NCBI GenBank assembly: GCA_963667675.1
Contig: OY763929.1
Location: 1-64,000 of the forward strand
Source: G963667675 sp963667675
GTDB taxonomy: Bacteria; Chloroflexota; Dehalococcoidia; Lucifugimonadales; UBA3495
Length of the DNA: 64,000 nt
Direction: 5' to 3'
Each line of letters begins with the position of its first letter. Within the stretch, counting starts at the first letter, position 1. The notes below the pieces were generated by a model. It was not told the DNA's origin. It did no database searches and saw only the letters and a program-made list of their open reading frames with translations. Below are positions 26,557 through 35,346 of the stretch, piece after piece. The translations under genes and the position numbers were made by a program.

Positions 26557-27570
26557 CTACAGATTTTGCTGGGGGTCAAGGTAGTTGGAGTCCTTGTGGT
26601 ATATCTGCAGGCGTTCCCGCTGGGTGTCGCATACGATCAGGCGGTTGACCCGCTGGTCGAAAGCGCAGGCCACCGGCATGACGAACACCCTCTGTTGCTC
26701 CTCCAGGTTGTACATCTGGCGGCGGCGTCTTTGAAAGTCCGGGTTGGCGTCAATGGTCATCTGGGCCCATTTGGACACGTCCGCCGCATCCCCGCGTAGA
26801 TGGGTCAGGGGCTTACCCTCTGCATCGTAGATGACTACCCGCTGGTTCATCCAGTCCACAACGTACACGTCGCCTTCCCCGTCCACCGCCACGCCGCTGG
26901 GGTGCCTCAGCGAGCCCGGGCCGGACCCGCCGCGCCCTATAGTCTGCAGGTGCGCGCCGTCGGCGCTGAACTTTTGCACCCGGTGGTTGTTCCAGTCGGC
27001 CGCGTAGATGGCCCCGTTATTGTCGATGGTAATGCCCCACGGCGTATCCAGTTCGCCTTCCCCGCTGCCCTTCCGGCCAAACCCGCCCAGGTAGCGGCCG
27101 TCTTTGTCGAACTTCTGGATACGGCTGTCATTGCCGTTGACTATTACCAGGTTGTCGTCCTGGTCGAACGCCATGCCCGACGGCCCGTTGAGCTGCCCTG
27201 GGCCCGGGCCCGCTTCTCCCCAGGTCCTCAACAATTCCCCGTCCTTGTTGAAGACGGTAATCCGGTTGAGCCACTCGTCGGAGGCGTAGACGTTCTCGTC
27301 ACGGTCCAGGGCCACGGCGGTCAGAAAACGGAACTGTCCCGGGTCCTCTCCTCCGCCGCCGAATTCGCAGATGAAGTCTTGTTCCACCGTTAACTTGGTG
27401 ATTCGGCAAATCTCGACGAAGTCGATACCCCTGTTGGCGACGTATAGCACACCGTCCCTGGCTGGGGCAACACCTACGGGATGGTTGAAACCCGTGCCTG
27501 TCTCGGCATACCTTCCAATGTGATGACTATAGATCCAGGCGCGTCTTCCGACAACGGTTTCGGTTGCCAT
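26557..27570 (-). CDS. NHL-repeat beta-propeller protein, copy 2
   Basis: The 337-residue protein has the same length as copy 1 at 14755-15768 and is closely similar throughout, with blades such as NGPSGMAFDQDDNLVIVNG, TPWGITIDNNGAIYAADW and HPSGVAVDGEGDVYVVDW. The C-terminal block ACAFDQRVNRLIVCDT, then YHKDSNYLDPQQNL is shared. No export signal is visible. It is the third gene of a DUF1800-DUF1501-NHL run on one strand. Confidence 0.87.
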   Translation of the reverse strand: MATETVVGRRAWIYSHHIGRYAETGTGFNHPVGVAPARDGVLYVANRGIDFVEICRITKLTVEQDFICEFGGGGEDPGQFRFLTAVALDRDENVYASDEWLNRITVFNKDGELLRTWGEAGPGPGQLNGPSGMAFDQDDNLVIVNGNDSRIQKFDKDGRYLGGFGRKGSGEGELDTPWGITIDNNGAIYAADWNNHRVQKFSADGAHLQTIGRGGSGPGSLRHPSGVAVDGEGDVYVVDWMNQRVVIYDAEGKPLTHLRGDAADVSKWAQMTIDANPDFQRRRRQMYNLEEQQRVFVMPVACAFDQRVNRLIVCDTQRERLQIYHKDSNYLDPQQNL

Positions 27571-27793
27571 CAGGCTTATCTCCTTCTAGAGCCCCTCTAG
27601 TCTTCTTTTTTGGGGCATAGTGTTTCCGGCGGTTACCCGCCGGGTGCCGTCGCTGAATTGATACCGCACTATGGGATTCAGGCTGAAGAGCGCAGTCCCT
27701 CTTGGAAGTACGACCGCCGCCGCCGGCCTGTCCCGCATGAGCCAAGCCGGTCTCACTGACGCAACAATCCAGCTAAGGCTCCGGATGAGGCGC

Positions 27794-28921
27794 TTAGAGG
27801 AACGAAAGTTTCTCGAAGCTCCCGTTGACGATGGGCTTGGCGTCAAGGCCAAACCAGTCCTCGGCAATGGTGCTGTAAGCCCCGCGGAAGTCGTAGTTGG
27901 GCACCAGGTCGCCCTGTTCCAGGTCTTCGGCCTTCCGGGACGGGTACTCCCCGTAGAAGCCGCCCTTGACCGGTTCGCCGATTACGAAAGAGGCCCCGGC
28001 GGCCCCGTGGTCGGTGCCCGACCCGTTGTCCCGTACCCTCCGGCCGAACTCGGAGAACACGTACATGACAACGTTGTCCCCCCGGCCGTGCTCCCGCAGG
28101 TCTTCGAAAAACGCTCCCACTCCCTGTGACACGTCCTGCCACAATTTGGGATGGGCGGCCATCTCGCCAGCGTGGTTGTCAAAGCTGCCGTGCTGGGTGT
28201 AGAAGATGCGCGTCCCCAGGTCGGCCAGGTAGACCTGGGCGATGTCCCTCAGGTGGTTGGCGATACTCGTGTTGGGGTACTCCACGTTGGAGGAATACCT
28301 CTCCGGCGCCACCTTGACGATATCGGCGCCCGTTAGGGCGTCCATGCCGGTGCTGCGCAGGTAGTCGTTCACCGGTCCTGCGCCGATGGCGGGAGAGTAC
28401 ATGCGGGCAAACAGGTCCAAGGCCTTGGCCCGCTGTTCCTGGTCGCTTATCCCCGTCAGCAGACCGTAGGTCGACAGGTCGGAGATGGCGGCCACCGGCA
28501 CGCCGGGCACCACCAGCGCCCGGGGCAGGCCGTGGCCGAAGTTGACCGCGGTCAGCACGTTGTCCTTGTTGGGGTCCAGCGCCTTGGCCACCCTGCCGGC
28601 CCACCCTTCTACCCCTATTATGTCCGGCTCGCAGGTATGCCAGATGTCCATCGAGCGGAAGTGGGACCGCGGCGAATTTGCGTATCCTATGCCGTGGATG
28701 ACCGCCACGTTCCCCTGGTCGTACAGTTCCTTGATTGGACCCATGTCGGGCATGAAGGCCATCTCGTCATCCACCTGGAGGAGGTCCTCCAGCGGATACC
28801 TGACGACTGGCCGGTTGTCCACGTACAGTGGGTCGTTGTATGGGATGACCGTGTTGAAATAGTCGTTGCCGCCGCTTAGCTGCAGGACCACTATCACCGG
28901 GTCTTTCGTTGTTGAGGTCAT
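27794..28921 (-). CDS. DUF1501 family protein
   Basis: The 375-residue protein has VIVVLQLSGGNDYFNTVIPY, NSPRSHFRSMDIWHT, GSFDNHAGEM and MYVFSEFGRRVRDNGSGTDH, which match DUF1501, an alkaline-phosphatase/sulfatase-like fold with metal ligands in those blocks. The Tat signal common in this family is absent, so it may be cytoplasmic. It is the usual partner of DUF1800, whose gene ends 50 bp upstream. GGAGGACC precedes the start. The enzymatic activity of the family is not established. Confidence 0.87.
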   Translation of the reverse strand: MTSTTKDPVIVVLQLSGGNDYFNTVIPYNDPLYVDNRPVVRYPLEDLLQVDDEMAFMPDMGPIKELYDQGNVAVIHGIGYANSPRSHFRSMDIWHTCEPDIIGVEGWAGRVAKALDPNKDNVLTAVNFGHGLPRALVVPGVPVAAISDLSTYGLLTGISDQEQRAKALDLFARMYSPAIGAGPVNDYLRSTGMDALTGADIVKVAPERYSSNVEYPNTSIANHLRDIAQVYLADLGTRIFYTQHGSFDNHAGEMAAHPKLWQDVSQGVGAFFEDLREHGRGDNVVMYVFSEFGRRVRDNGSGTDHGAAGASFVIGEPVKGGFYGEYPSRKAEDLEQGDLVPNYDFRGAYSTIAEDWFGLDAKPIVNGSFEKLSFL

Positions 28922-28971
28922 GCTCGGTCCTCCTTTGACTCTCGATTCCCGTACTCCGGATTACCGGAAAT

Positions 28972-30381
28972 CTAACCGAACTGGTACTCGGTTGTGGCGC
29001 CGATCATCGCCAGTGTCTCTCCAATTCGAGTCCCGGCGGCCGCTTCGTCGCTCCAGTCCAGATCACCTCCGCCCCTCATGTACTCCAGCAATTGCTCGCT
29101 GGTCTCGTCTGCAAGCTCCAGGTAGCCCATGTGGTCCAGGGCAGCCGCCAGCAACTGCTCCGGCGTTGTTACCCCGGCGGCCTTCATGTCGGCGATGATG
29201 CTCTTCACCCCCGGCAGGCTGGTGTCGGCCATGTGGTCGGCAACAAAGTTGACCCTGGCCAGCAGCGAGCCGCTGTTGATCCACTCCTTGCCGGTGTACC
29301 ACCCCTCGACGCTCGGCGGGTCCAGAACGGCCTGGCCCATGTAGTCGGGTTGCTCGCCCAAAGTCCTGATTCCAGGCGTGGGTTGGTCCCACTTGCCCAC
29401 CAGCCGCAGAGTCCCGGCTATCACCTCCGCCGGGCTCTTGATCTTCGAGAACCGGGCGTCCTTGAAGAACTGCGAGGTGAATATGGTGCGGAGCACGGCT
29501 TTCAGGTCGTAACCCGAGTCTTCGAACGACTTCATCATTTCCGCCAGGGCTTCCTCGTCCCTGGCCGGCTCGATGGTCCACGCCGGCACCTGCACCTCGT
29601 CAGCCACGAAGAAGTTGTACAGGTGGCGGCAGATGAACCGGGACGTCGCCGGCTGCTTGACCACTATGTCGATGATATCCTCGCCATTGAAGTTGCCCGT
29701 ATGCCCCAGGAAGGTCTTCTCGGTTTCGTCGTGGTCTTCTTCCCGGTAATCGAAGTACCACGGGAACCGGCCATAGGGCAGACGCGGCATCTTGGGGGTC
29801 ACTGTCCACCCGGTGAACGCCCGGGAGGCCTCCCGCACGTCCGTTTCGGTGTAGTTGTTGACCCCCATCGAAAACAATTCCAGCAGCTCCCTGCCCCAGT
29901 TCTCGTTGACCGCGTCCCGGTGATTCTCATTGTTGTCCAGCCAGAAAATCATGGCGGGGTTTTTCGACAGTTGCACCAGCAACTCGCGATAGTTGCCCAT
30001 CCCGTATTTCCGGAACATGTCGATTTGGTCCAGAACCAGGTTGCAGTTGTCCACTTTCGCGTTGCCCGTGGCAAAGACCTGGTGCCAGAACAGCCCCATC
30101 TTATCCAACAATGGGTTACGGCTGTTGCGCAAGCTATACATGTACCGGGCCTGCCCCATTGTCGGCGTGCCGCCCGGCAGGAAAGTGCCGGGGTGGTAGC
30201 GGTAAAGCAGCGCATCCACGCTCGCCTTGCCGGCGGGGTCCTCGGGCGGTGGGTTCAGAAGCTCCTCCACCGTCGCCTCATATCCCTTGGCCACCCTCTC
30301 TTCCAACTCTTCCCGGGCCGCGCCGAACCCCGCCCGGCGCATCAGGTGGGCCATTAGGGCCATCTCGTCCTTTTTAGCCAT
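28972..30381 (-). CDS. DUF1800 family protein, copy 2
   Basis: The 469-residue protein has exactly the same length as copy 1 (15803-17212) and shares long identical stretches (FICRHLYNFFVADEVQVPAW, PPSVEGWYTGKEWIN). The regions that differ lie around residues 50-80 and 250-290. It heads the DUF1800-DUF1501-NHL unit. GGGAG precedes the ATG, directly next to a stable leader hairpin. Confidence 0.88.
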   Translation of the reverse strand: MAKKDEMALMAHLMRRAGFGAAREELEERVAKGYEATVEELLNPPPEDPAGKASVDALLYRYHPGTFLPGGTPTMGQARYMYSLRNSRNPLLDKMGLFWHQVFATGNAKVDNCNLVLDQIDMFRKYGMGNYRELLVQLSKNPAMIFWLDNNENHRDAVNENWGRELLELFSMGVNNYTETDVREASRAFTGWTVTPKMPRLPYGRFPWYFDYREEDHDETEKTFLGHTGNFNGEDIIDIVVKQPATSRFICRHLYNFFVADEVQVPAWTIEPARDEEALAEMMKSFEDSGYDLKAVLRTIFTSQFFKDARFSKIKSPAEVIAGTLRLVGKWDQPTPGIRTLGEQPDYMGQAVLDPPSVEGWYTGKEWINSGSLLARVNFVADHMADTSLPGVKSIIADMKAAGVTTPEQLLAAALDHMGYLELADETSEQLLEYMRGGGDLDWSDEAAAGTRIGETLAMIGATTEYQFG

Positions 30382-30393
30382 AAAGAAATCTCC

Positions 30394-30420
30394 CGCCGCT
30401 GCAGATTACCTGCGGCGGCG
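30394..30420 (-). promoter_or_regulatory. Leader hairpin abutting the DUF1800 ribosome site
   Basis: On the minus strand an 11-bp stem with one G-T pair (30410-30420 with 30394-30404) and a 5-nt loop ends directly at the GGGAG ribosome site, with a T-rich run ATTTCTTT before the ATG. It could modulate translation or act as an attenuator. Confidence 0.45.
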
Positions 30421-30464
30421 TCGCTAGGTATTGGTCTGGAACAACGCTATTACCCTATGCACGC

Positions 30465-30494
30465 ACTATAGGAAATAAAGGCCTCGGCTGTCAA
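30465..30494 (-). promoter_or_regulatory. Promoter of the DUF1800-DUF1501-NHL unit
   Basis: Minus strand TTGACA (30489-30494), 18-bp spacer, TATAGT (30465-30470). Confidence 0.65.
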
Positions 30495-30577
30495 TACTTT
30501 CGCGTAAGCGCGACGTGCGGACTGGAACCGTAACAAGCTGGAAAGCGTCGAATGGACGCTGCGGCATGAACCCCTAA

Positions 30578-31612
30578 TCACGACCGCAACTGCACCTTTA
30601 TGGACCCGCTGGACTTGTCGTAGGCGGTGGCCAGGGCCTGGGGCATTTCTGTGAGGGGATAGGTATGGGTCACCATGGGCTTCAAGTCCACCGCGCCTGA
30701 CGCTATGAGGCCTATGGCCGTTTGGAACTCGTGCCGGCCGTTGTCTATTCCGTAGCACAGCGAGAAGATGACCGACTGCTCCTTTATCAAAGGCTGCAGC
30801 CAGTCGGTGGGGCTTTGACCGTAGAAGACTCCCAATACCACGATGCTACCCATAGGACGAGTAAGTTCGACGGCCTGCACGAGTGTAGCGATGTTGTCGG
30901 ATCCTCCCACGGTCTCCACCGTAATATCTGCGCCGCGGCCGCTGGTGAGACCGTAGACGGCGTCTTTGGCGGCGGCGTCAGCGGGGTCCATAACCACGTC
31001 GGCCCCCAATTTCGTGGCAAGCTTCACCTGGTGCGGGTGCCTTGCGGTGGCTAGGATCTTCCCCGCTCGCAAAGCTTTGGCGGCCGCTATCGCGGTGAGG
31101 CCGATGTTTCCTGAGCCCAGCACGACCACTGTGTCTCCCGCCGTCAGCCCTCCCCGGTGCAGCCCGCGGATGGAGACGGCAAGTGGCTCTACCAGGGCGC
31201 CTTCTTCCCAAGTCATGGATTCGCCCAGGGGATAGCAGGCCGCGGCCCGGCGGGTGACGTACTCGGCAAACCCGCCGCCGCCCCAGCCCCGTTTCCCGGC
31301 GCAATGGGTGTATTGGCCCCGCCGGCAGTACCAGCAGGCCAGACAGGCGTTTCCGTGACCAATAACCTCGACAGCGACCCTTTGGCCGACTATCGACGGG
31401 TCGACGCGGGCGCCGACCTCTACGATCTCCCCGGCGGTCTCGTGCCCCCCGGGAACGGTCTCGGGCTCCTTCAGCCGGCGGTAGTAGTTGAGGTCGGAGC
31501 CGCAGATCCCCTCGGCAGTTACCCTCACCAGCGCATCGTCCGGGCCGGGGGCCGGACGGGGAACACTCTTGACTTCCACGGTGTCGACGCCGTTCCACAA
31601 CGCAGCGAGCAT
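30578..31612 (-). CDS. Zinc-containing alcohol/sorbitol-type dehydrogenase (MDR family)
   Basis: The 344-residue protein has the catalytic zinc region GICGSDLNYY, PGGHETAGEIVEVG, the structural zinc Cys set CLACWYCRRGQYTHC and a Rossmann motif VLGSGNIGLTAIAAAKAL. It oxidises a secondary alcohol or polyol with NAD(P). The start MLAALWNG has GGAGG upstream; a longer open frame to 31762 is unsupported. It is divergent from the permease gene at 31874. Confidence 0.88.
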   Translation of the reverse strand: MLAALWNGVDTVEVKSVPRPAPGPDDALVRVTAEGICGSDLNYYRRLKEPETVPGGHETAGEIVEVGARVDPSIVGQRVAVEVIGHGNACLACWYCRRGQYTHCAGKRGWGGGGFAEYVTRRAAACYPLGESMTWEEGALVEPLAVSIRGLHRGGLTAGDTVVVLGSGNIGLTAIAAAKALRAGKILATARHPHQVKLATKLGADVVMDPADAAAKDAVYGLTSGRGADITVETVGGSDNIATLVQAVELTRPMGSIVVLGVFYGQSPTDWLQPLIKEQSVIFSLCYGIDNGRHEFQTAIGLIASGAVDLKPMVTHTYPLTEMPQALATAYDKSSGSIKVQLRS

Positions 31613-31873
31613 TTCGACCTCCGGGCCGTTGGGCGTTGGGCTACCGGCGACGAGACTGAGCGTACTGGATAATCTGGGGATGGGCAACGGCTCAGACCGT
31701 ATTCTACATGGGGCGGCAAGGGAGGGCGGGCCCTGAGACAGGTCTTGGTATGCTGGGACCACGAGATCAAATGGGGAATCGCAGCGGGTGTCAGCCTAGT
31801 CCGTTTGCCCAGATGATGTAGAATACAGCGCAGTTTGGCCTGAATTACCCTCATATCATCCTGAAGAGCAGCT

Positions 31874-33652
31874 TTGGCCTCTAACCCGACAGCGCAAAAC
31901 CCACGCTACGAACCGCAGGAGAACCCGTCTGCACGGGCCTCGCTGGGCTACGGGCTGCAGTTCAGCCTGATAGCCTCGGCCGCGCTGCTGGTGACGCCGG
32001 TGGTGGTGGCCCAGGAGTCCGGCAGGGGAGAGGCGTACCTGACGTGGATGGTCTTCGCCTCCCTATTGGTGTGCGGCCTGGCCACCCTGCTGCAGGTGCG
32101 CCGGCTGGGTCCCGTTGGCGCCGGCACGGTCCTCCCCATGTTCACCGCCGCCTTTGCCATTCCATTCTGCATTACGGCGGTGGTGGACGGCGGGCCGGCG
32201 ACGCTGACGACCTTGGTGCTGGTGTCGGCGGTGGTCCAACTGGTCATATCCAAGTGGCTGTTCATACTGAGAAGAATCGTCACGCCCACGGTGGGCGGCA
32301 CGGTAATGATGATTCTCTCCATCACACTGGCCTCGGTCGTGTTCGACCTGCTGGACAAATCGTCGCAAGTTGAGCCTACGGCCGCTCCGCTGTCCGCGCT
32401 GGTCACGTTGATCATCGTCGCCGCCCTGGCGCTGCGGGGATCGGAGTTGTTGCGCCTGTGGGCTCCGCTGATAGCAATCGTAGGCGGCTGCATAGCCGCC
32501 GCCGGGTTCGGAATCTACGACGCCGACCGGATATTGAACGCGCCATGGGTGGGACTTCCCAGCGAGGCCCCGGGACTGGCCCTGGACTTTGGAGTGGACT
32601 TCTGGACGCTGCTCCCGGGGTTTCTGTTCCTAGGGGTAATCATTTCGATTCAGGCCAACGGAGCGTCCATTGCCGCGCAGCGCGTCTCGTGGCGGGCCGC
32701 CAGGGCAGTGGACTTTCGGCAGGTGCAGGGCGCCCTGTCTGGCGGCGGGGTGACCAACCTGATGGCGGGACTTGCCGGCACAGTACCCAACATCATCAAC
32801 GCCGGCACCGCGGCCTTCATCCAGACTACCGGGGTCGCTTCCCGCAGGGTTGGCTACTTCATCGGCGCCATCCTGATTCTGCTGGCCTTCGTGCCCAAAG
32901 CGTCGGCGGTGCTCAGCTCCATTCCCGGGCCGGTAATGACCGGATACCTGACCCTGGTCACCGGTACCCTGTTCGTGGACGGCGCCCGGACGGTTATCCA
33001 GACCGAAGAGAACAGCCAGAAGGTTATTGTGGCCGGAGTCTGCTTCTGGATTGGCGCCGCCTTCCAGTTCGGACTGTTCGAGTTGCCCGACCTGGCCCCG
33101 TGGTTGGAGGCTCTCTTCGCCAGCGGCGTCACCACCGGCGGCTTCGCGGCGATAGCGATGATCCTCTACCTGGAGTTCACTAACCCCCGGCGCATGAGGT
33201 TCACGTCTCCGCTCAACGTAGACTCCCTGCCTGACCTGAACGAGTTCATCGCCAGGTTCGCCCGGCGTAGGGGTTGGAGCACCGAGATGAAGGACAAGCT
33301 CAGCGCGGTGGCGGAGGAGACGCTGCTGACCATGGCCCCGCTGGACCTGGAACTGAATCTGGATGCGGAAGCGGACTCGGCAGAATCTGAAGAGGACAAG
33401 GGCGACGAAAAGCAGTTGGTGGTTGTGGCCTCCAGCGACGGCCCGGTGGCCATCCTGGAGTTCATCGGCGGAGGAGACGAGGGCAATGTCGAGGACAGGG
33501 TGCGGCAGCTCCAGCAGTACGGCGAGGAAGCCCCGGCAGAGGAGGAGCTTTCCCTACAGTTATTGCGGAGTTACGCCTCCTCCGTGCAGCACCAGCAGTA
33601 CCACGACACCAACATCATCACCGTGCGGGTGGACCCTCCCGGAACCCGGTAG
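31874..33652 (+). CDS. NCS2-type nucleobase permease fused to an RsbW-like C-terminal domain
   Basis: The 592-residue product has about 12 hydrophobic segments (residues 25-440) with NCS2-like stretches such as VGAGTVLPMF, TPTVGGTVMMI and GTVPNIINAG, expected to move xanthine, uracil or a similar solute. After the last segment a soluble region of about 130 residues begins LNEFIARFARRRGWSTEMKDK and ends LLRSYASSVQHQQYHDTN. It resembles the anti-sigma-factor kinase (RsbW-type HATPase) fold, with degenerate ATP-binding residues. The start is TTG after GAAGAG. The fusion is inferred from sequence similarity by eye. Confidence 0.75.
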   Translation: MASNPTAQNPRYEPQENPSARASLGYGLQFSLIASAALLVTPVVVAQESGRGEAYLTWMVFASLLVCGLATLLQVRRLGPVGAGTVLPMFTAAFAIPFCITAVVDGGPATLTTLVLVSAVVQLVISKWLFILRRIVTPTVGGTVMMILSITLASVVFDLLDKSSQVEPTAAPLSALVTLIIVAALALRGSELLRLWAPLIAIVGGCIAAAGFGIYDADRILNAPWVGLPSEAPGLALDFGVDFWTLLPGFLFLGVIISIQANGASIAAQRVSWRAARAVDFRQVQGALSGGGVTNLMAGLAGTVPNIINAGTAAFIQTTGVASRRVGYFIGAILILLAFVPKASAVLSSIPGPVMTGYLTLVTGTLFVDGARTVIQTEENSQKVIVAGVCFWIGAAFQFGLFELPDLAPWLEALFASGVTTGGFAAIAMILYLEFTNPRRMRFTSPLNVDSLPDLNEFIARFARRRGWSTEMKDKLSAVAEETLLTMAPLDLELNLDAEADSAESEEDKGDEKQLVVVASSDGPVAILEFIGGGDEGNVEDRVRQLQQYGEEAPAEEELSLQLLRSYASSVQHQQYHDTNIITVRVDPPGTR

Positions 33653-33849
33653 TAGGGTTAGCCCCGGCCACTTCCGTTTTCCGCCGCGTTAGCCGGGCAA
33701 TTCAGGGTATTCTCATTCCGCGTGTAGCCTCAGATGTTGGCTCTTGATGCAAGACCGCCCGTTTAAGGGTACAATCGGGGGCAGATGCCGGGCGCGTCGC
33801 CTGCCCCGGTGCAGAATGGAAATATCCCGGCGAAGAGGGAGGTAGACCG

Positions 33850-35208
33850 ATGGCTTTCGACCTGCTGGTGAAGAACGGCCGCCTAATCGACGGTTCCGGC
33901 ATGCCCGCATTCCGCGGGGACCTGGGAATCAGAAACGGGCTCATAGTTGAGTTGGGCAAGCTCAGCGGGCCGGCGGACCAGGTCATCGACGCCGACGGCC
34001 TGGCGGTCTCCCCCGGCTTTGTGGACAACCATTGCCACTACGACGCCCAGGTCACCTGGGACCCCCTGTGCACCTTCTCCTGCTACCACGGGGCCACCAC
34101 GGTGGTTATCGGCAACTGCTCGCTGGCCGTGGCGCCGGTGCGGCCCGGGGCCCAGGACCGCGTCTGCGAGTTCCTGTCCCGGGTGGAGGCGATTCCCATG
34201 GAAGTGCTGCGCACGGTGGACTTCTCCTGGGAGACCAACGCCCAGTACATGGACGCCCTGGACGGGCGCATCGGCGTGAACGTCGGGACTCTCATAGGGC
34301 ATTCGGCGGTCAGGTACTACGTCATGGGAGACGAGAGCCAGGGAAGGGAGGCCACCGAGGCCGAGGTACAGGAGATGCAGCGGGTGGTGAGCGACGGCAT
34401 CCAGGCCGGGGCATTGGGCCTGTCGGTGTCCAAGAACATGGGCCACTTCGACCCCCAGGGCGTGCTGGTGCCCGCCGTCTGGGCGACGGAAGACGAGATT
34501 TTCGCCCTGGGCGACGTGTTGAGGGAACTGGGCACGGGCATCATCCAAGGCGGCGGCGGCAGGGCCGCTGAGCTGGAGAACCGGCTGATGAGCCGGCTGG
34601 CAGAGGCCACGGGCCGCCAGGTGCTGTACAACAACCTTAACATCAGCGCCAAGAACCCCGGCGGTTGGAAGAAGCTCAAGGGGATGGTCGAAGAGAGTTC
34701 CAACGCGGGCATAAGGGCCTACCCCCTGACTACCCCATACAAGGTGCCGGAGAGCGACGAGGACCTGGAAGCCCTGCGGGAGATTCTAAACTTCCCCAGC
34801 GCCATACTGGGTCTTTCCGACGGCGGCGCCCACGTGCAGATGCACGGCGGGTACGGCTACAGCACACGCCTGCTGGGTTACTGGGTCAGGGAGCAGGGAA
34901 TCATGTCCCTGGAACACGCGGTGCGGCGGCTGACCTTCGAGTCGGCCTCGGCCTTCGGCATCTACGACCGGGGGCTGCTGCGGCCGGGCATGGCCGCCGA
35001 CATTACGATATTCGACCCGGACACAGTCCAGACGCTGCCGGAGGAGCGGTTCGACGACTTCCCCGCCGGCGGCTGGCGCATCGGGGAGATGGCGGAGGGA
35101 ATCAAGACCACCATCGTCAACGGACAGGTACTCTTGGAGGACGGCAAGCATTCCGGCGCGCTGCCCGGACGGGTGGTCCGCAACCCGCTGTACAACTCTG
35201 ACGCATAA
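33850..35208 (+). CDS. D-aminoacylase-like amidohydrolase with internal deletion
   Basis: The 452-residue protein parallels 1013-2767: FDLLVKNGRLIDGSG, FVDNHCHYDAQ (HxH), GNCS, GLSDGGAHVQMHGG and PGMAADITIFDPDT. Between AYPLTTPYKVP and ILGLSDGGA it is about 125 residues shorter than the 584-residue homologue, and frame is preserved. The missing part belongs to the region between the barrel strands, so activity may be altered. GGGAGG precedes the ATG. A bidirectional terminator follows. Confidence 0.82.
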   Translation: MAFDLLVKNGRLIDGSGMPAFRGDLGIRNGLIVELGKLSGPADQVIDADGLAVSPGFVDNHCHYDAQVTWDPLCTFSCYHGATTVVIGNCSLAVAPVRPGAQDRVCEFLSRVEAIPMEVLRTVDFSWETNAQYMDALDGRIGVNVGTLIGHSAVRYYVMGDESQGREATEAEVQEMQRVVSDGIQAGALGLSVSKNMGHFDPQGVLVPAVWATEDEIFALGDVLRELGTGIIQGGGGRAAELENRLMSRLAEATGRQVLYNNLNISAKNPGGWKKLKGMVEESSNAGIRAYPLTTPYKVPESDEDLEALREILNFPSAILGLSDGGAHVQMHGGYGYSTRLLGYWVREQGIMSLEHAVRRLTFESASAFGIYDRGLLRPGMAADITIFDPDTVQTLPEERFDDFPAGGWRIGEMAEGIKTTIVNGQVLLEDGKHSGALPGRVVRNPLYNSDA

Positions 35209-35260
35209 GCAGAGCGCGTCACCGGCGGCGTTTCAGAGCCGGTAGAAACCCTGAAACAGA

Positions 35261-35295
35261 AAACGGGCGGCCCAGCTTTGCCAGGCCGCCCGTTT
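35261..35295. terminator. Bidirectional terminator between convergent genes
   Basis: A 12-bp stem (AAACGGGCGGCC/GGCCGCCCGTTT) with an 11-nt loop lies between genes ending at 35208 (plus) and 35347 (minus). It is followed by CTTTT on the plus strand and by TCTGTTTC on the minus strand. Confidence 0.75.
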
Positions 35296-35346
35296 CTTTT
35301 GCCTTGTTCAGCGCCGCGTCGGCGCGCTTGGGTTCTTGGCAGAGCG

